Notes under the pieces: generated by a model
Told to the model about the DNA's origin: nothing
Databases searched by the model: none
The model's input: only the letters and a program-made list of their open reading frames with translations
Assembly (NCBI GenBank): GCA_031551485.1
Contig: JAVBNO010000050.1
Location: 1 to 40,391, forward strand
DNA length: 40,391 nucleotides
Reading direction: 5' to 3'
Source: JAVBNO01 sp031551485
GTDB lineage: Bacteria; Bacillota; Clostridia; Oscillospirales; Ruminococcaceae
Shown: piece by piece, positions 15,019 to 23,719 of the stretch
Position numbering within the stretch: position 1 is the stretch's first letter
Layout: each line of letters opens with the position of its first letter
Made by a program: the position numbers and the translations under genes

Positions 15019-16527
15019 ATGGGAAATATTCTGGAGATGAAAAATGTTACCAAGCGCTTTCCCGGCGTCATTGCGCTGAAAGACGTTTCGATTCAACTGC
15101 AAAAAGGCGAAATTTTGGCTATCTGCGGCGAAAATGGCGCCGGTAAATCCACCCTTATGCGCATCTTAAGCGGCAGTTACACCAGCCGCGACTATGAGGG
15201 TGAAATTTGGATTGACGGTAAACCAGTGGATTTCACCTCTGTTTCGATGGCGGAAGAATGCGGCATTGAAATGGTTTATCAAGAGCTGAATATGATGCTG
15301 GATGCCAGCGTGGCGGAAAACGTTTACGTGGGCAACCTGCCCGGCAGCGGTATTTTTGTGGACTACAAAACACTGTATGCCGATACTAAAAAAATATTGG
15401 ATACCATCGGCCTTTCCATTGACCCGCGGGAAAAGGTGCGGGGGCTTAACAGCGGCCATTTGCAAATGCTTGCCATCATGCGCGCCATCAGTAAAAAACC
15501 GCGCATTATGGTGCTGGATGAGCCCACCAGCGCACTGACCGACCAGGAAGTGGATTTGTTGATGCAAAACCTGAACCGTTTGCGGGAAGAAGGCGTCTCT
15601 TGCCTGTTTATTTCCCACAAGCTGGAGGAAATATTCCGCATTGCCGACCGGGTGGCCGTTATGCGGGACGGCGAGATCGTTTCCTGCCGTCCGGTGGGCG
15701 AAGTCACCGAGAAAACACTGGTGGAAGAAATGGTTGGCCGCAAAATCGAGAATTTATATCCCAAAACCAAAGCTGATATTGGGGACGAAGTGCTGAAGGT
15801 GGAAAATCTGAGTGTTCCCCACCCTACGATTAAAAATAAAAACATTGTGGAAAACATCAGCTTCTCACTGCGCCGGGGCGAGATTTTGGGCATAGGCGGC
15901 CTTGTGGGCGCCGGGCGCAGCGAAGTACTGGGCGCTATATTCGGCCAAATTGTGAAGGGCGTATCCAAGAAAATTACGGTATTTGGCAAAGAGGTCACCA
16001 TCAAGCGGCCCAAGGACGCCATTGAGCTGGGCATTGGTTATGTGACGGAGGAACGGAAGAAATCTGGTTTTGTGTGGGTATTGAGCGTGCGTGAAAACCT
16101 GACGCTGGCCTGTCTGCCCGAGCTGCCCCGGCGCTATATGATTGACCGGCAGGCGGAAAAAACAAAAGCAGCCGGTGTTTTCGAGCGTCTGCGCATTAAG
16201 GCCCCCTCTTTGGAAACCGCCATTGTCAATTTATCCGGCGGCAACCAGCAAAAAGTTGTTTTGGGCAAATGGCTTTTGAAAGAGCCCAAAATTCTGCTGA
16301 TTGACGAACCCACAAAAGGCATTGACGTGGGCGCAAAAGCGGAAATTTACACCATCATGAACGAGCTGGCCCAAGCGGGTGTCTCTATCATCATGGTGTC
16401 CTCCGATATGCCGGAGCTGGTTTCGATGAGCGACCGTTGTCTGGTGTTGAGCAACCAAAAAATTACCGGCGAGTTTGTGGGCAGCGACATCACACAGGAT
16501 AATGTCATGCGCGCCGCCATATCCTAA
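15019..16527 (+). CDS. Sugar ABC transporter ATPase with two nucleotide-binding domains (RbsA/MglA-like)
   Basis: A 502-residue ATPase of the carbohydrate-uptake type 2 family, made of two fused ABC domains. Domain 1 has Walker A GENGAGKST (about residues 34-42) and Walker B VLDEPTSALT; its signature is degenerate (NSGHLQM for LSxGQ). Domain 2 has the usual altered Walker A (GLVGAGRSE), an intact LSGGNQQKV signature and LLIDEPTKGIDVGA. This asymmetry is normal for RbsA/MglA proteins. The start ATG 15019 is chosen because GGGAGG lies just before it; the frame is open five codons earlier, overlapping the permease stop. It powers import with the upstream permease and binding protein. Confidence 0.93.
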   Translation: MGNILEMKNVTKRFPGVIALKDVSIQLQKGEILAICGENGAGKSTLMRILSGSYTSRDYEGEIWIDGKPVDFTSVSMAEECGIEMVYQELNMMLDASVAENVYVGNLPGSGIFVDYKTLYADTKKILDTIGLSIDPREKVRGLNSGHLQMLAIMRAISKKPRIMVLDEPTSALTDQEVDLLMQNLNRLREEGVSCLFISHKLEEIFRIADRVAVMRDGEIVSCRPVGEVTEKTLVEEMVGRKIENLYPKTKADIGDEVLKVENLSVPHPTIKNKNIVENISFSLRRGEILGIGGLVGAGRSEVLGAIFGQIVKGVSKKITVFGKEVTIKRPKDAIELGIGYVTEERKKSGFVWVLSVRENLTLACLPELPRRYMIDRQAEKTKAAGVFERLRIKAPSLETAIVNLSGGNQQKVVLGKWLLKEPKILLIDEPTKGIDVGAKAEIYTIMNELAQAGVSIIMVSSDMPELVSMSDRCLVLSNQKITGEFVGSDITQDNVMRAAIS

Positions 16528-16542
16528 AAAGGAGTATCAACC

Positions 16543-17340
16543 ATGAGAACTGTGCAATATGAGCGGCTGCGTCCTGGCGAAATATTGGCTGAAAAAGCCC
16601 GGCGCTCCATTGTCTATTTGCCTATTGGTCCGCTGGAGTGGCACGGGCCCGCCATGCCCTATGGCACCGACCCTGTGGCTGCCGCGGCATCCGCCTGCGG
16701 CGCCGCCGCCATTACCGGCGGTGTGGTGCTGCCGCCTTTGTATATCGGCACCGAACGGGAGCGCTCGCCGCAATTTCTGGCCAATGCAGGTTTTGCAGAT
16801 ACGGCCCAATACATTGTGGGAATGGATGTGCCCAACAATACCATGAAAAGCCTTTATTGGCCGGAAGAGGTATTCGGCGTTGTGGTGCGGGAATATTTGC
16901 ACTTGTTGGTGCAACAGGGGTATAAGCTTATTGTCCTGGTAAACGGACATGGCGCCGACGGCCAAATCGCCACCCTGGAACGGCTTGCCGTTGAATTTTC
17001 CAATACAACCCCTGCCAAAGTCATCTCTCTGATCGGGCTTGCCCCTTACGACCCGGCGGACCAGGACAGAGGCCATGCCACAAGGCTGGAGACTTCGATT
17101 CAAATGTACCTGGACAGTGACAATGTGGATTTAAGCCAGCTTCCCCCTGCCGACGTCAAGCTGAAGAGCACTGACTGGGGCATTATGGACGGCTGCACCT
17201 TTGCCGGCAACCCGCCCGCCGATAAATGCGTTCTTTTTGACCCGCGCGGGGCCACCGCCGAAATGGGCGGCAAATATGTGGAGGCCAGCGCCCGGTATCT
17301 GGCCCAAGTGGTCAACGAGGCCTACGGGCAACTCACCTGA
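16543..17340 (+). CDS. Creatininase-family metal-dependent hydrolase
   Basis: A 265-residue protein of the creatininase/MftE family of zinc or manganese amidohydrolases. The metal-ligand pattern is present: Glu32 and His34 in LEWHG, Asp43 in YGTD, His135 in NGHGADG, and Glu182 in GHATRLETS. Members open cyclic amides (creatinine), trim peptides (MftE) or hydrolyse formamides. The gene starts 15 bases after the ATPase stop, with AAAAGGAG before the ATG, so it belongs to the sugar-transporter operon. That context suggests the imported compound carries a lactam, amide or lactone that must be opened before the SDR and dehydratase act. That function is inference; the family call is firm. Confidence 0.88.
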   Translation: MRTVQYERLRPGEILAEKARRSIVYLPIGPLEWHGPAMPYGTDPVAAAASACGAAAITGGVVLPPLYIGTERERSPQFLANAGFADTAQYIVGMDVPNNTMKSLYWPEEVFGVVVREYLHLLVQQGYKLIVLVNGHGADGQIATLERLAVEFSNTTPAKVISLIGLAPYDPADQDRGHATRLETSIQMYLDSDNVDLSQLPPADVKLKSTDWGIMDGCTFAGNPPADKCVLFDPRGATAEMGGKYVEASARYLAQVVNEAYGQLT

Positions 17341-17409
17341 TTTCCAGAAGCATGGCAGCTGCACTGATGACTTGCCCGTTTGGATGCGCGGCTGCGAAAG
17401 GAGCCTAAT

Positions 17410-18255
17410 ATGAACATCAAAAAAGCAATGGTGACCGGCGCAAGCCGTGGCATCGGCCGTGGGATTGCCCTGTGCCTGGCCCGCGAAGGATATGACGTCG
17501 CCATCTCTTACGTCAACAAAAAAGACCAGGCCGAAGAACTGGCAGCCGAGATCAATGAAAAATACGGGCGGAAATGTTACTTCTTCCAGGCAGCGCTGGA
17601 ACAGCCGGGCGCCGGCGTCAAACTGTTTAACGAATGCCTGGAGGCCCTTGGCGGCGTGGATTTGCTGGTAAACAATGCCGGCGTCACCCTGTTTGAGCAT
17701 ATTCTTGATCTGAAAGAAGAGACTCTGGACTTTTTGTTTCAGCTGGACTTTAAAAATTACCTGCTGATGCTGCGGGAAGCCGCCCGCTATATGGCCAAAA
17801 ATCATATCCGAGGCAGCATTATCAATATTACATCTTCCCGCGGCGACCAAGCTTACCCCGATGACACCGTTTACGGCGCTTTCAAAGCCGGACTGCGGCG
17901 GGCAGTGGAGGCGGCGGCGCTGGATCTTGCCCCTTACGGCATCCGGGTAAACAATGTGGCCCCGGGCGCCATCCGTATTCGCAGCCGGGAAGAAATTGCC
18001 GCCGAGGGCCCCGATTCCCCCATGCACGGCCTTTCGGTCAGCTTTTGGGACGATCTGGGCAGGCAAATTCCTTTAGGACGCTCCGGCCTTCCTGAAGATA
18101 TTGGCGAAGCGGTTGTTTATCTGGCATCGGACAAAGCCTCTTACATTACCGGTATCACCCTGCGGGTAGACGGCGGGCTGATTTTGCCCGGTATGCCGGA
18201 AGGCAGCGGCGGCACAGGCGGCTGGGGCGGCAAAAAACATCCTCAGTACGACTGA
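17410..18255 (+). CDS. Short-chain dehydrogenase/reductase (sugar-acid oxidoreductase candidate)
   Basis: A 281-residue NAD(P)-dependent SDR. The nucleotide motif TGASRGIGRG is at residues 9-18, NNAG at 88-91, the catalytic Ser at 142-143 (ITSS), and Tyr155 with Lys159 in VYGAFKAG; GGLILPGMP closes the fold. It resembles gluconate 5-dehydrogenase/3-oxoacyl-reductase-like SDRs. The start ATG 17410 follows AAGGAG. The extended C-terminal tail (GSGGTGGWGGKKHPQYD) is glycine-rich and unusual for the family. Next to an RspA/ManD-type dehydratase it may interconvert an aldonate and a keto-acid such as fructuronate/mannonate, but the substrate is not shown by the sequence. Confidence 0.87.
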   Translation: MNIKKAMVTGASRGIGRGIALCLAREGYDVAISYVNKKDQAEELAAEINEKYGRKCYFFQAALEQPGAGVKLFNECLEALGGVDLLVNNAGVTLFEHILDLKEETLDFLFQLDFKNYLLMLREAARYMAKNHIRGSIINITSSRGDQAYPDDTVYGAFKAGLRRAVEAAALDLAPYGIRVNNVAPGAIRIRSREEIAAEGPDSPMHGLSVSFWDDLGRQIPLGRSGLPEDIGEAVVYLASDKASYITGITLRVDGGLILPGMPEGSGGTGGWGGKKHPQYD

Positions 18256-18280
18256 ATTAAACCAAATGGGAGCAATGCAC

Positions 18281-19495
18281 ATGTCAAATGTAATCATTCG
18301 TGATATCAGAGTCATTTTAACGGCACCGGCCGGCGTCGACCTTGTCGTTGTCAAAGTGGAAACCAGCGAGCCAGGGCTTTACGGCCTGGGCTGCGCCACC
18401 TTCACACAGCGCTACACCGCCGTGGCCACCGCGGTTCAGGACTACCTGCGGCCTCTTTTGATAGGCCGGTGCGTCAACAACATTGAGGATATCTGGCAGC
18501 TGTCCATGAGCTCCTCTTACTGGCGCAACAGCGCGGTGCTTAACAACGCCATTTCCGGCGTGGACGAGGCCCTTTGGGATATCAAGGGCAAAATGGCCAA
18601 TATGCCGGTGTATGAACTATTGGGCGGACGCTGCCGCAACGGCGCTGCCGTCTATCGCCACGCCGACGGGGCCACCCCCGAAGCTGTGGAGGAAAATGTC
18701 CGTAAATATATGGCGGAGGGGTATCGCTACATCCGCTGCCAGCTTGGCACCTATGGTGGCCAGATGAACGAGCGCAAGCAGGAGATTGTCTCGCCGGACG
18801 GCGCCCCCCGGGGTGCCTATTACGATCCCAAGCAATACATGCGGGATGTTATCGGTATGTTCGAGCACTTGCGAAGCAAGCTGGGCGATAAAATTGAATT
18901 CATCCACGATGTGCATGAGCGTTTAAGCCCTGCGGACACTGTCCGCTTCGCCAAGGATCTTGAGCCGTATCGCCTTTTCTTCCTGGAAGATTCTTTGGCG
19001 CCCGAGCATTTGGAGTGGTTGGAAAATATCCGCATGCACTCTGCTTTGCCTATTGCCATTGGCGAATTGTTTAACCATCCCCTGGAATGGAAAGAGATCG
19101 TCTCCAGACGGCTGATCGATTTTATCCGGGTACATATCAGCCAGATTGGTGGTTTGAGCCCTGCGCGCAAGCTGGCCAATTTCTGCGAGGCGTATGCCGT
19201 TCGCACCGCTTGGCACGGCCCCAACGACCTGTCGCCTGTGGGCGCCGCCGCCCAGCTGCATCTTGATGTGAGTGCGCATAACTTTGGCATACAGGAAGCC
19301 GCCGGCTTTTCCGAAGCGGAACAAGAAGTATTTTCCGGCTGTCCTGTCATTCGCGACGGCTACATGTACCCCAATGAAGCCCCGGGCTTTGGGGTGGATA
19401 TTGACGAAGCGAAGGCGGCCAAATACCCTTGCGAACAACGGGAACACTTTTGGCTGCACGCTCGGTTGCCCGACGGTACCGCGGTACGCCCCTAA
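18281..19495 (+). CDS. Enolase-superfamily sugar-acid dehydratase (RspA/ManD subgroup)
   Basis: A 404-residue enzyme of the mandelate racemase/enolase group, D-mannonate dehydratase subgroup. Metal ligands Asp210 (IHDVHE), Glu236 (FFLED) and Glu262 (IGELF), plus the acid/base His212 and His312 (HGPNDLSP), fall at the residue numbers known for characterised ManD enzymes. The family reaction removes water from an aldonate to give a 2-keto-3-deoxy acid. Residue 314 is proline, as in RspA-like members with weak or no mannonate activity, whereas efficient ManD enzymes have alanine there, so the true substrate may be another acid. Start ATG 18281 is preceded by GGGAG; two earlier in-frame ATGs (18266, 18275) lack a site. 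Last gene of the ABC operon. Confidence 0.87.
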   Translation: MSNVIIRDIRVILTAPAGVDLVVVKVETSEPGLYGLGCATFTQRYTAVATAVQDYLRPLLIGRCVNNIEDIWQLSMSSSYWRNSAVLNNAISGVDEALWDIKGKMANMPVYELLGGRCRNGAAVYRHADGATPEAVEENVRKYMAEGYRYIRCQLGTYGGQMNERKQEIVSPDGAPRGAYYDPKQYMRDVIGMFEHLRSKLGDKIEFIHDVHERLSPADTVRFAKDLEPYRLFFLEDSLAPEHLEWLENIRMHSALPIAIGELFNHPLEWKEIVSRRLIDFIRVHISQIGGLSPARKLANFCEAYAVRTAWHGPNDLSPVGAAAQLHLDVSAHNFGIQEAAGFSEAEQEVFSGCPVIRDGYMYPNEAPGFGVDIDEAKAAKYPCEQREHFWLHARLPDGTAVRP

Positions 19496-19554
19496 CGATT
19501 GCCGCATATCATAGCTATTAGCATGCTAACTTCTCCTCCGTATTTATTTTGATA

Positions 19555-19591
19555 AAATGCCGCGTTTTCACTTGGTGAAGACGCGGCATTT
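19555..19591 (+). terminator. Terminator of the ABC/dehydratase operon
   Basis: A 17-bp stem with one G-T wobble (19555-19571 with 19575-19591) and a 3-base loop lies 60 bases past the dehydratase stop. It has the AAATGCCGCG...CGCGGCATTT form seen in other terminators of the window. Confidence 0.75.
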
Positions 19592-19645
19592 GCTGTATGT
19601 ACTTTTGCATGCAGCCTACAGGCGCGCGGCAATAAGCCCTTCAAA

Positions 19646-19680
19646 AAACGAGCGCACTATCGAGGATAGCGCGCTCGTTT
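19646..19680 (+). terminator. Second terminator-like hairpin
   Basis: AAACGAGCG... pairs with ...GCTCGTTT (17 bp with one mismatch) around a 3-base loop. It may back up the terminator at 19555-19591, or belong to the repeat region that begins just after it. Confidence 0.55.
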
Positions 19681-19704
19681 GCATAGAAACGGTGATATCG
19701 ATAT

Positions 19705-20420
19705 CAAGCAGAGGTACTGCCTCTCCGGCAACGATCTAGTCTATCGCTTGAGCCGCGACCGGCCCATACTTTTTGGCGCAAAAAGTATGCAAAAACATTT
19801 TTCGGGGAACCCACATGGTTTCCCCAACCCCCATCCTTAGGGCGAGGGCACAGGTGCGCAGGAGACGCTTGGCTTGCGGGGAGGACGGGTTTGGGTCTGT
19901 TCTGGGGTGCAGACGGTGAAAAAGGCTGGTACCGATATCCAATAGAAATACGGCGGACGTGCAGCCGCTCCGGCAGACATCTAGCATGTCGCTTGAGCCG
20001 CGACCGGCTCATACTTTTTGGCGCAAAAAGTATGCAAAAACACTTTTTGGGGCAACCACATGGTTTCCCCAACCCCCATCCTTAGGGCGAGGGCATGCGT
20101 GCACAGGAAACGTGCGGCCTGGCAGGAGGACGGGTTTAGGTCTGTTCTGGGGTGCAGGGTGTGAAAAAGGCTGATGCCAATATTGAATCAAAGTGGAGCA
20201 GGGGTACAGCCGCTCCGGCAGACATCTAGCATGTCGCTTGAGCCGCGACCGGCCCATACTTTTTGGCGCAAAAAGTATGCAACAACATTTTCTGGGGAAA
20301 CCACATGGTTTCCCCTAAGCCCCATCCTTAGGGCGAGGGCATAGGTGCACAGGAAACGTGCAGCCTATGGGGAGAACGGTTTTGGGGCTGAACTTGGGGG
20401 TGCAAACAGGAAATTCGCCT
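19705..20420. repeat. Three tandem copies of a ~245-bp noncoding repeat
   Basis: Copies begin near 19705, 19950 and 20195; the shared segment GCTTGAGCCGCGACCGG recurs at 19746, 19991 and 20236, exactly 245 bases apart each time. Each copy contains a perfect hairpin (CATACTTTTT/AAAAAGTATG, first at 19765-19789), then a GGGGAAACCA/TGGTTTCCCC hairpin, then ATCCTTAGGGCGAGGGCA, then GGACGGGTTT and GTCTGTTCTGGGGTGCA. Copies differ by scattered substitutions, and the third loses similarity after the GGGGTGCA block. Frames through the repeats are interrupted and shift between copies, so I see no protein. From 19592 to 20525 there is no gene apart from these repeats. Confidence 0.88.
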
Positions 20421-20525
20421 TACGCAACTATTAGGCCGTGATCTAAATCGTATCAACGCCGTTTAGGTGTGGCTGATCAACAAAAGCCGCGACGGGTGGA
20501 TCGGCATTGTGAATATTTGCAACGC

Positions 20526-21074
20526 TTATGCATCATAAAAAGAGAGCAGCTCTTCCACTGTCTTGCGTTTGGGCGGGTTAGGTTCTTCATTGGGGTAACC
20601 AATTGCAAGCACCGCCGCCACCTTACGCTCCTCAGGTATGCCAAGGCGCTTTTCTATTTCGGCGTCGTCAAAAATACCCATGATGACAGTGCCGACGCCA
20701 TGGGCATGGGCTGCCAGACAGAAGGTCTGGGCGGCAATGCCGGCGTCGAACATTTCCCATCGGTCCCCTTTGCTGGTGGTAAAACTGCCGTCCCGTTCAA
20801 AGCCGCTGCGGCCCTTGATGTAGGTAATCACCACAAGCGCCGGGGCAGCTTTCATGATGTTTGCGTTATAGGTAAAGCCCATGACGCAATTGTCGGCCAA
20901 ATCGGCCATGACAGCTTTGTCTTCCACCACCAGATAGCGGGCAATTTGCGCGTTCTTCCAAGACGGCGCAAAAGAGGCCGCCTCCACAATGCTGGCCAGG
21001 GTGCCATGGTCGACGGTATCCGCTTTAAATTTGCGAATGCTTCTTCTGGCCTTTATGCCGCTAATCAATTCCAT
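20526..21074 (-). CDS. Nitroreductase-family flavoprotein
   Basis: A 182-residue FMN-dependent oxidoreductase. The N-terminal phosphate-binding motif RRSIRKF is at residues 10-16, ASFAPSWKNAQ (33-43) lines the flavin, and GTVIMGIFDD followed by AVLAIGYPNEEP is the usual C-terminal pattern. Length fits the short nitroreductase group (170-200). It is 13 bases after the EtfA-crotonase gene and so is the last gene of the acyl-CoA dehydrogenase/ETF operon. It may take electrons from NAD(P)H for a redox side reaction, or only be co-transcribed; the substrate is unknown. GGAGG lies ahead of the ATG. Confidence 0.87.
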   Translation of the reverse strand: MELISGIKARRSIRKFKADTVDHGTLASIVEAASFAPSWKNAQIARYLVVEDKAVMADLADNCVMGFTYNANIMKAAPALVVITYIKGRSGFERDGSFTTSKGDRWEMFDAGIAAQTFCLAAHAHGVGTVIMGIFDDAEIEKRLGIPEERKVAAVLAIGYPNEEPNPPKRKTVEELLSFYDA

Positions 21075-21087
21075 CTATCGCGCCTCC

Positions 21088-22899
21088 TTAAAAGTCTTTG
21101 AACGAGGGTTTTCGCTTTTCTACAAAGGCTGCCATACCCTCTTTTTGGTCGTAGGTCGCAAAGCACTCGGTCCATTTATCCGCTTCCAAATCAAGGCCTT
21201 GATCTAGGTCGATGACCACACCGTTGTTGATGGCCTGCTTGGCCTGCTTGATGGCAAACATGCCTTTGCTCATGAGTTTCATGGCAATATTTTGCACCGT
21301 GCGCATGAGGGCCTCCGGCGCCACCACCTTATTCACAAGGCCGATGCGGTAGGCTTCTTCGGCGCTGATCATGTCGGCTGTAAAAATAATCTCTTTGGCA
21401 TAGCCTTTGCCCACCAGCCGGGACAATCTTTGGGTGCCGCCAAAGCCGGGAATGACGCCCAGATTGACCTCGGGCTGGCCAAATTTGGCCCGATTGCTGG
21501 CAATGCGAATGTCACAGGCCATGGCCAATTCGTTGCCGCCGCCCAGCGCGTAGCCGTTTACAGCCGCAATGACAATTTGGGGCAGGCTGGCCAGCTTGTT
21601 GAAGGTGGACTGGCCAAGGGCGGCAATGGCGCGGCCCTCTTCCTCGTTCATGTCCTGCATTTCGGTGATGTCGGCACCGGCCACAAAGGCGCGACCACCG
21701 GCCCCCCGCACCACCAGCACTTTGACGGATGCATCTTCCCTTACTTTGTCCGCCACTGCGCCAATTTCAATAAGCGTCTGCTTGTTGAGGGCATTGAGGG
21801 ACTTGGGCCTGTTGATGGTGAGCCAGGCAATGCCGTTTTGCACATTGTAAAGGACATTCTTCATGCCGACCACGTCGCCCGCATCGGGCGCCACATAGGC
21901 AATGCCGGCCACCTTGGCCGCTTTCACCGCTTCGATCAACTTGGGCAGGATGACGTGGATGTCGCCCACCACACCCAAATCGGCCACGTCAAAAATAGGG
22001 GCGGTGTCGTTCTTGTTTACTGCGATTACCACCTGGGAATTTTCCATGCCCGCCACATGCTGTATCGCGCCGGAAATGCCGCAGGCAAAGTACAATTCGG
22101 GGCGTACCGTCTTGCCGGTCTGGCCCACCTGCAAATCTTTTTCCATCCAACCTAAATCGACCGCCCCGCGGGAGGCGGCCACTTCGCCGCCAATGGCCCC
22201 GGCCAACTCCCGCAGCATGGCAAAATTTTCTTTGCCGCCCATGCCGCGGCCGCCGCTGACAATATATTTAGCCTGGGTGATATCGGCAATTTTTTTCTTT
22301 TGCCTTATCACTTCCAATATTTCCACGGTCTGGTCTTTCGCGCTCAAATCACATTCCACTTTGCGCACAATGCCCTTGCGCGCGGTGTCTTTTTCCATGG
22401 GCTGCATGACCCCGGGACGCACTGTCGCCATTTGGGGACGGTGGTTTTTGCACAGGATCACCGCCATCAAATTGCCGCCAAAGGCGGGGCGGGTCATCCG
22501 CAAAAGCTTGCTTTGGGGGTCAAGGGCCAGGGCTGTACAGTCGGCAGTCAGGCCGGTTTTCACCCGGGCCGATATACGGGGGGCCAGGTCGCGGCCAATG
22601 GAGGTAGCCCCAAACAGCACAATTTCCGGCTCTTCATCCCGCACCACCTGGGTCAGCGCTTTGGCGTAGGGCTCGGTCATATATTCGGCCAAAGTGGGGT
22701 GATCGATGACGACCACCTCGTCGGCGCCATGGGCAATTAAATCTTCCGCTTGATCGGTAATTTGGTCGCCCAATAATACAGCGACCACTTTTTGCTTTAA
22801 ATCCTCGGCCAAATTGGCGGCCTCGCCCACCAGCTCGTAGGCGACGCTTTGGATGACACCATCCCGCTGCTCTGCAAAGACATATACATTTTTACTCAA
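21088..22899 (-). CDS. Fusion of electron-transfer flavoprotein alpha subunit and enoyl-CoA hydratase (crotonase)
   Basis: A 603-residue two-part protein. Residues 1-325 are a complete EtfA: N-terminal VYVFAEQRDG, then GATSIGRDLAPRISARVKTG, and the FAD-binding C-terminal segment with VSGGRGMG, GQTGKTVRPELYFACGISG (259-277) and VNKNDTAPIF. A linker of about 20 residues (AAKVAGIAYVAPDAGDVVG) leads to Met346, which begins a full-length crotonase (258 residues): LTINRPKSLNALN, the oxyanion-hole segment AFVAGADITEM, and GGGNELAMACD with PEVNLGVIPGFGGTQRL carrying the two catalytic glutamates. Neither half is truncated. Neighbours are EtfB and acyl-CoA dehydrogenase, so the protein would join crotonyl-CoA hydration to ETF-linked reduction. 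A lost stop codon is possible but the frame is clean. Confidence 0.9.
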   Translation of the reverse strand: MSKNVYVFAEQRDGVIQSVAYELVGEAANLAEDLKQKVVAVLLGDQITDQAEDLIAHGADEVVVIDHPTLAEYMTEPYAKALTQVVRDEEPEIVLFGATSIGRDLAPRISARVKTGLTADCTALALDPQSKLLRMTRPAFGGNLMAVILCKNHRPQMATVRPGVMQPMEKDTARKGIVRKVECDLSAKDQTVEILEVIRQKKKIADITQAKYIVSGGRGMGGKENFAMLRELAGAIGGEVAASRGAVDLGWMEKDLQVGQTGKTVRPELYFACGISGAIQHVAGMENSQVVIAVNKNDTAPIFDVADLGVVGDIHVILPKLIEAVKAAKVAGIAYVAPDAGDVVGMKNVLYNVQNGIAWLTINRPKSLNALNKQTLIEIGAVADKVREDASVKVLVVRGAGGRAFVAGADITEMQDMNEEEGRAIAALGQSTFNKLASLPQIVIAAVNGYALGGGNELAMACDIRIASNRAKFGQPEVNLGVIPGFGGTQRLSRLVGKGYAKEIIFTADMISAEEAYRIGLVNKVVAPEALMRTVQNIAMKLMSKGMFAIKQAKQAINNGVVIDLDQGLDLEADKWTECFATYDQKEGMAAFVEKRKPSFKDF

Positions 22900-22911
22900 T
22901 CCGATTCCCTC

Positions 22912-23706
22912 CTATATGACATGGCTTTCTTTGAGCATGGCCATGATGGCGCTTACGGCTTGGTCGGGCGTGATATCATTGAGGAGTGTGCCCTGCTTTT
23001 TCTGCTCTTTTGTATAGGACTTAATGACATTGGTGGGCGAACCTTTCAGGCCAATGGCGCCCGGATCCAGAATATCGCTTAGCATGTCGTAGTTCATCGG
23101 CTTGACTTCTTTTTCTCTGGTACCAGTAATGCCGGCGACGCTCATATAGCCGGGTTCGGCCAGGGACGAAATGGCGGTCAGCAGGCAAGGCAGTTTGACG
23201 CGGATTTTATGGTAACGGTCCTCGTACTGGCGCATAACGACAAAGGCATCGCCTTCATAGGCCACTTCCTCTACATAGGAAACCTGGGGAATGCCCAAAT
23301 GTTCCGCAATTTGGGGGCCCACCTGGGCGGTGTCGCCGTCAATGGCCTGCCGGCCGGTGATGATGAGGTCGTAGCCAATTTTCCTGAGGCCGGCCGCCAG
23401 GATGGTGGAAGTCGCCAAAGTATCGGAACCGCCAAACTTGCGGTCAGAAATCAAGTACGCCTCGTCACAGCCCATGGCCAGCGCCTCGAGCAGGGCCATT
23501 TCAGCTTGGGGCGGGCCCATGGAAACCACGGTGACGGTGCTGTCGCCACCCACCATCTCTTTGATGTTTAACGCAGCGGTGATGCCGGATTTGTCGTCGG
23601 GGTTAATGATGCTGGGCAGTCCTGTCCGTATCAGTGTATTGGTCTCCGGATCCAATTCCACTTCGCTGGTATCCGGCACTTGTTTAATGCAAACGACTAT
23701 TTTCAC
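22912..23706 (-). CDS. etfB: Electron-transfer flavoprotein beta subunit
   Basis: A 264-residue EtfB. It opens with MKIVVCIKQVPDTSEV, has VTVVSMGPPQAE near residue 60, MGCDEAYLISDRKFGGSDT at 78-96 and the flavin/AMP-binding stretch GRQAIDGDTAQVGPQ near 117-131. Length matches clostridial EtfB (258-265). With the EtfA half of the next gene it would form the ETF dimer that passes electrons to or from acyl-CoA dehydrogenase; clostridial complexes of this type can bifurcate electrons from NADH to crotonyl-CoA and ferredoxin. The DGDTAQVGP motif is compatible with the FAD site in the beta subunit. It lies between the dehydrogenase (13 bases) and the fused gene (12 bases). Confidence 0.93.
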   Translation of the reverse strand: MKIVVCIKQVPDTSEVELDPETNTLIRTGLPSIINPDDKSGITAALNIKEMVGGDSTVTVVSMGPPQAEMALLEALAMGCDEAYLISDRKFGGSDTLATSTILAAGLRKIGYDLIITGRQAIDGDTAQVGPQIAEHLGIPQVSYVEEVAYEGDAFVVMRQYEDRYHKIRVKLPCLLTAISSLAEPGYMSVAGITGTREKEVKPMNYDMLSDILDPGAIGLKGSPTNVIKSYTKEQKKQGTLLNDITPDQAVSAIMAMLKESHVI

Positions 23707-23719
23707 TGCTTTTTCCTCC

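Noticed and set aside
19704..20257. Similar small open frames on both strands within the tandem repeats
   Set aside because: They are alike only because the DNA repeats; frames differ between copies, and none has a ribosome site.
21840..21930. Possibility that etfA and the crotonase gene are separate and translationally coupled
   Set aside because: No stop codon lies between them and the ATG at 21862-21864 has only a weak ribosome site, so a fusion fits better, though internal initiation cannot be excluded.
21292..22155. Plus-strand open frame opposite the EtfA-crotonase gene
   Set aside because: Antisense shadow of a gene with two intact enzyme domains.
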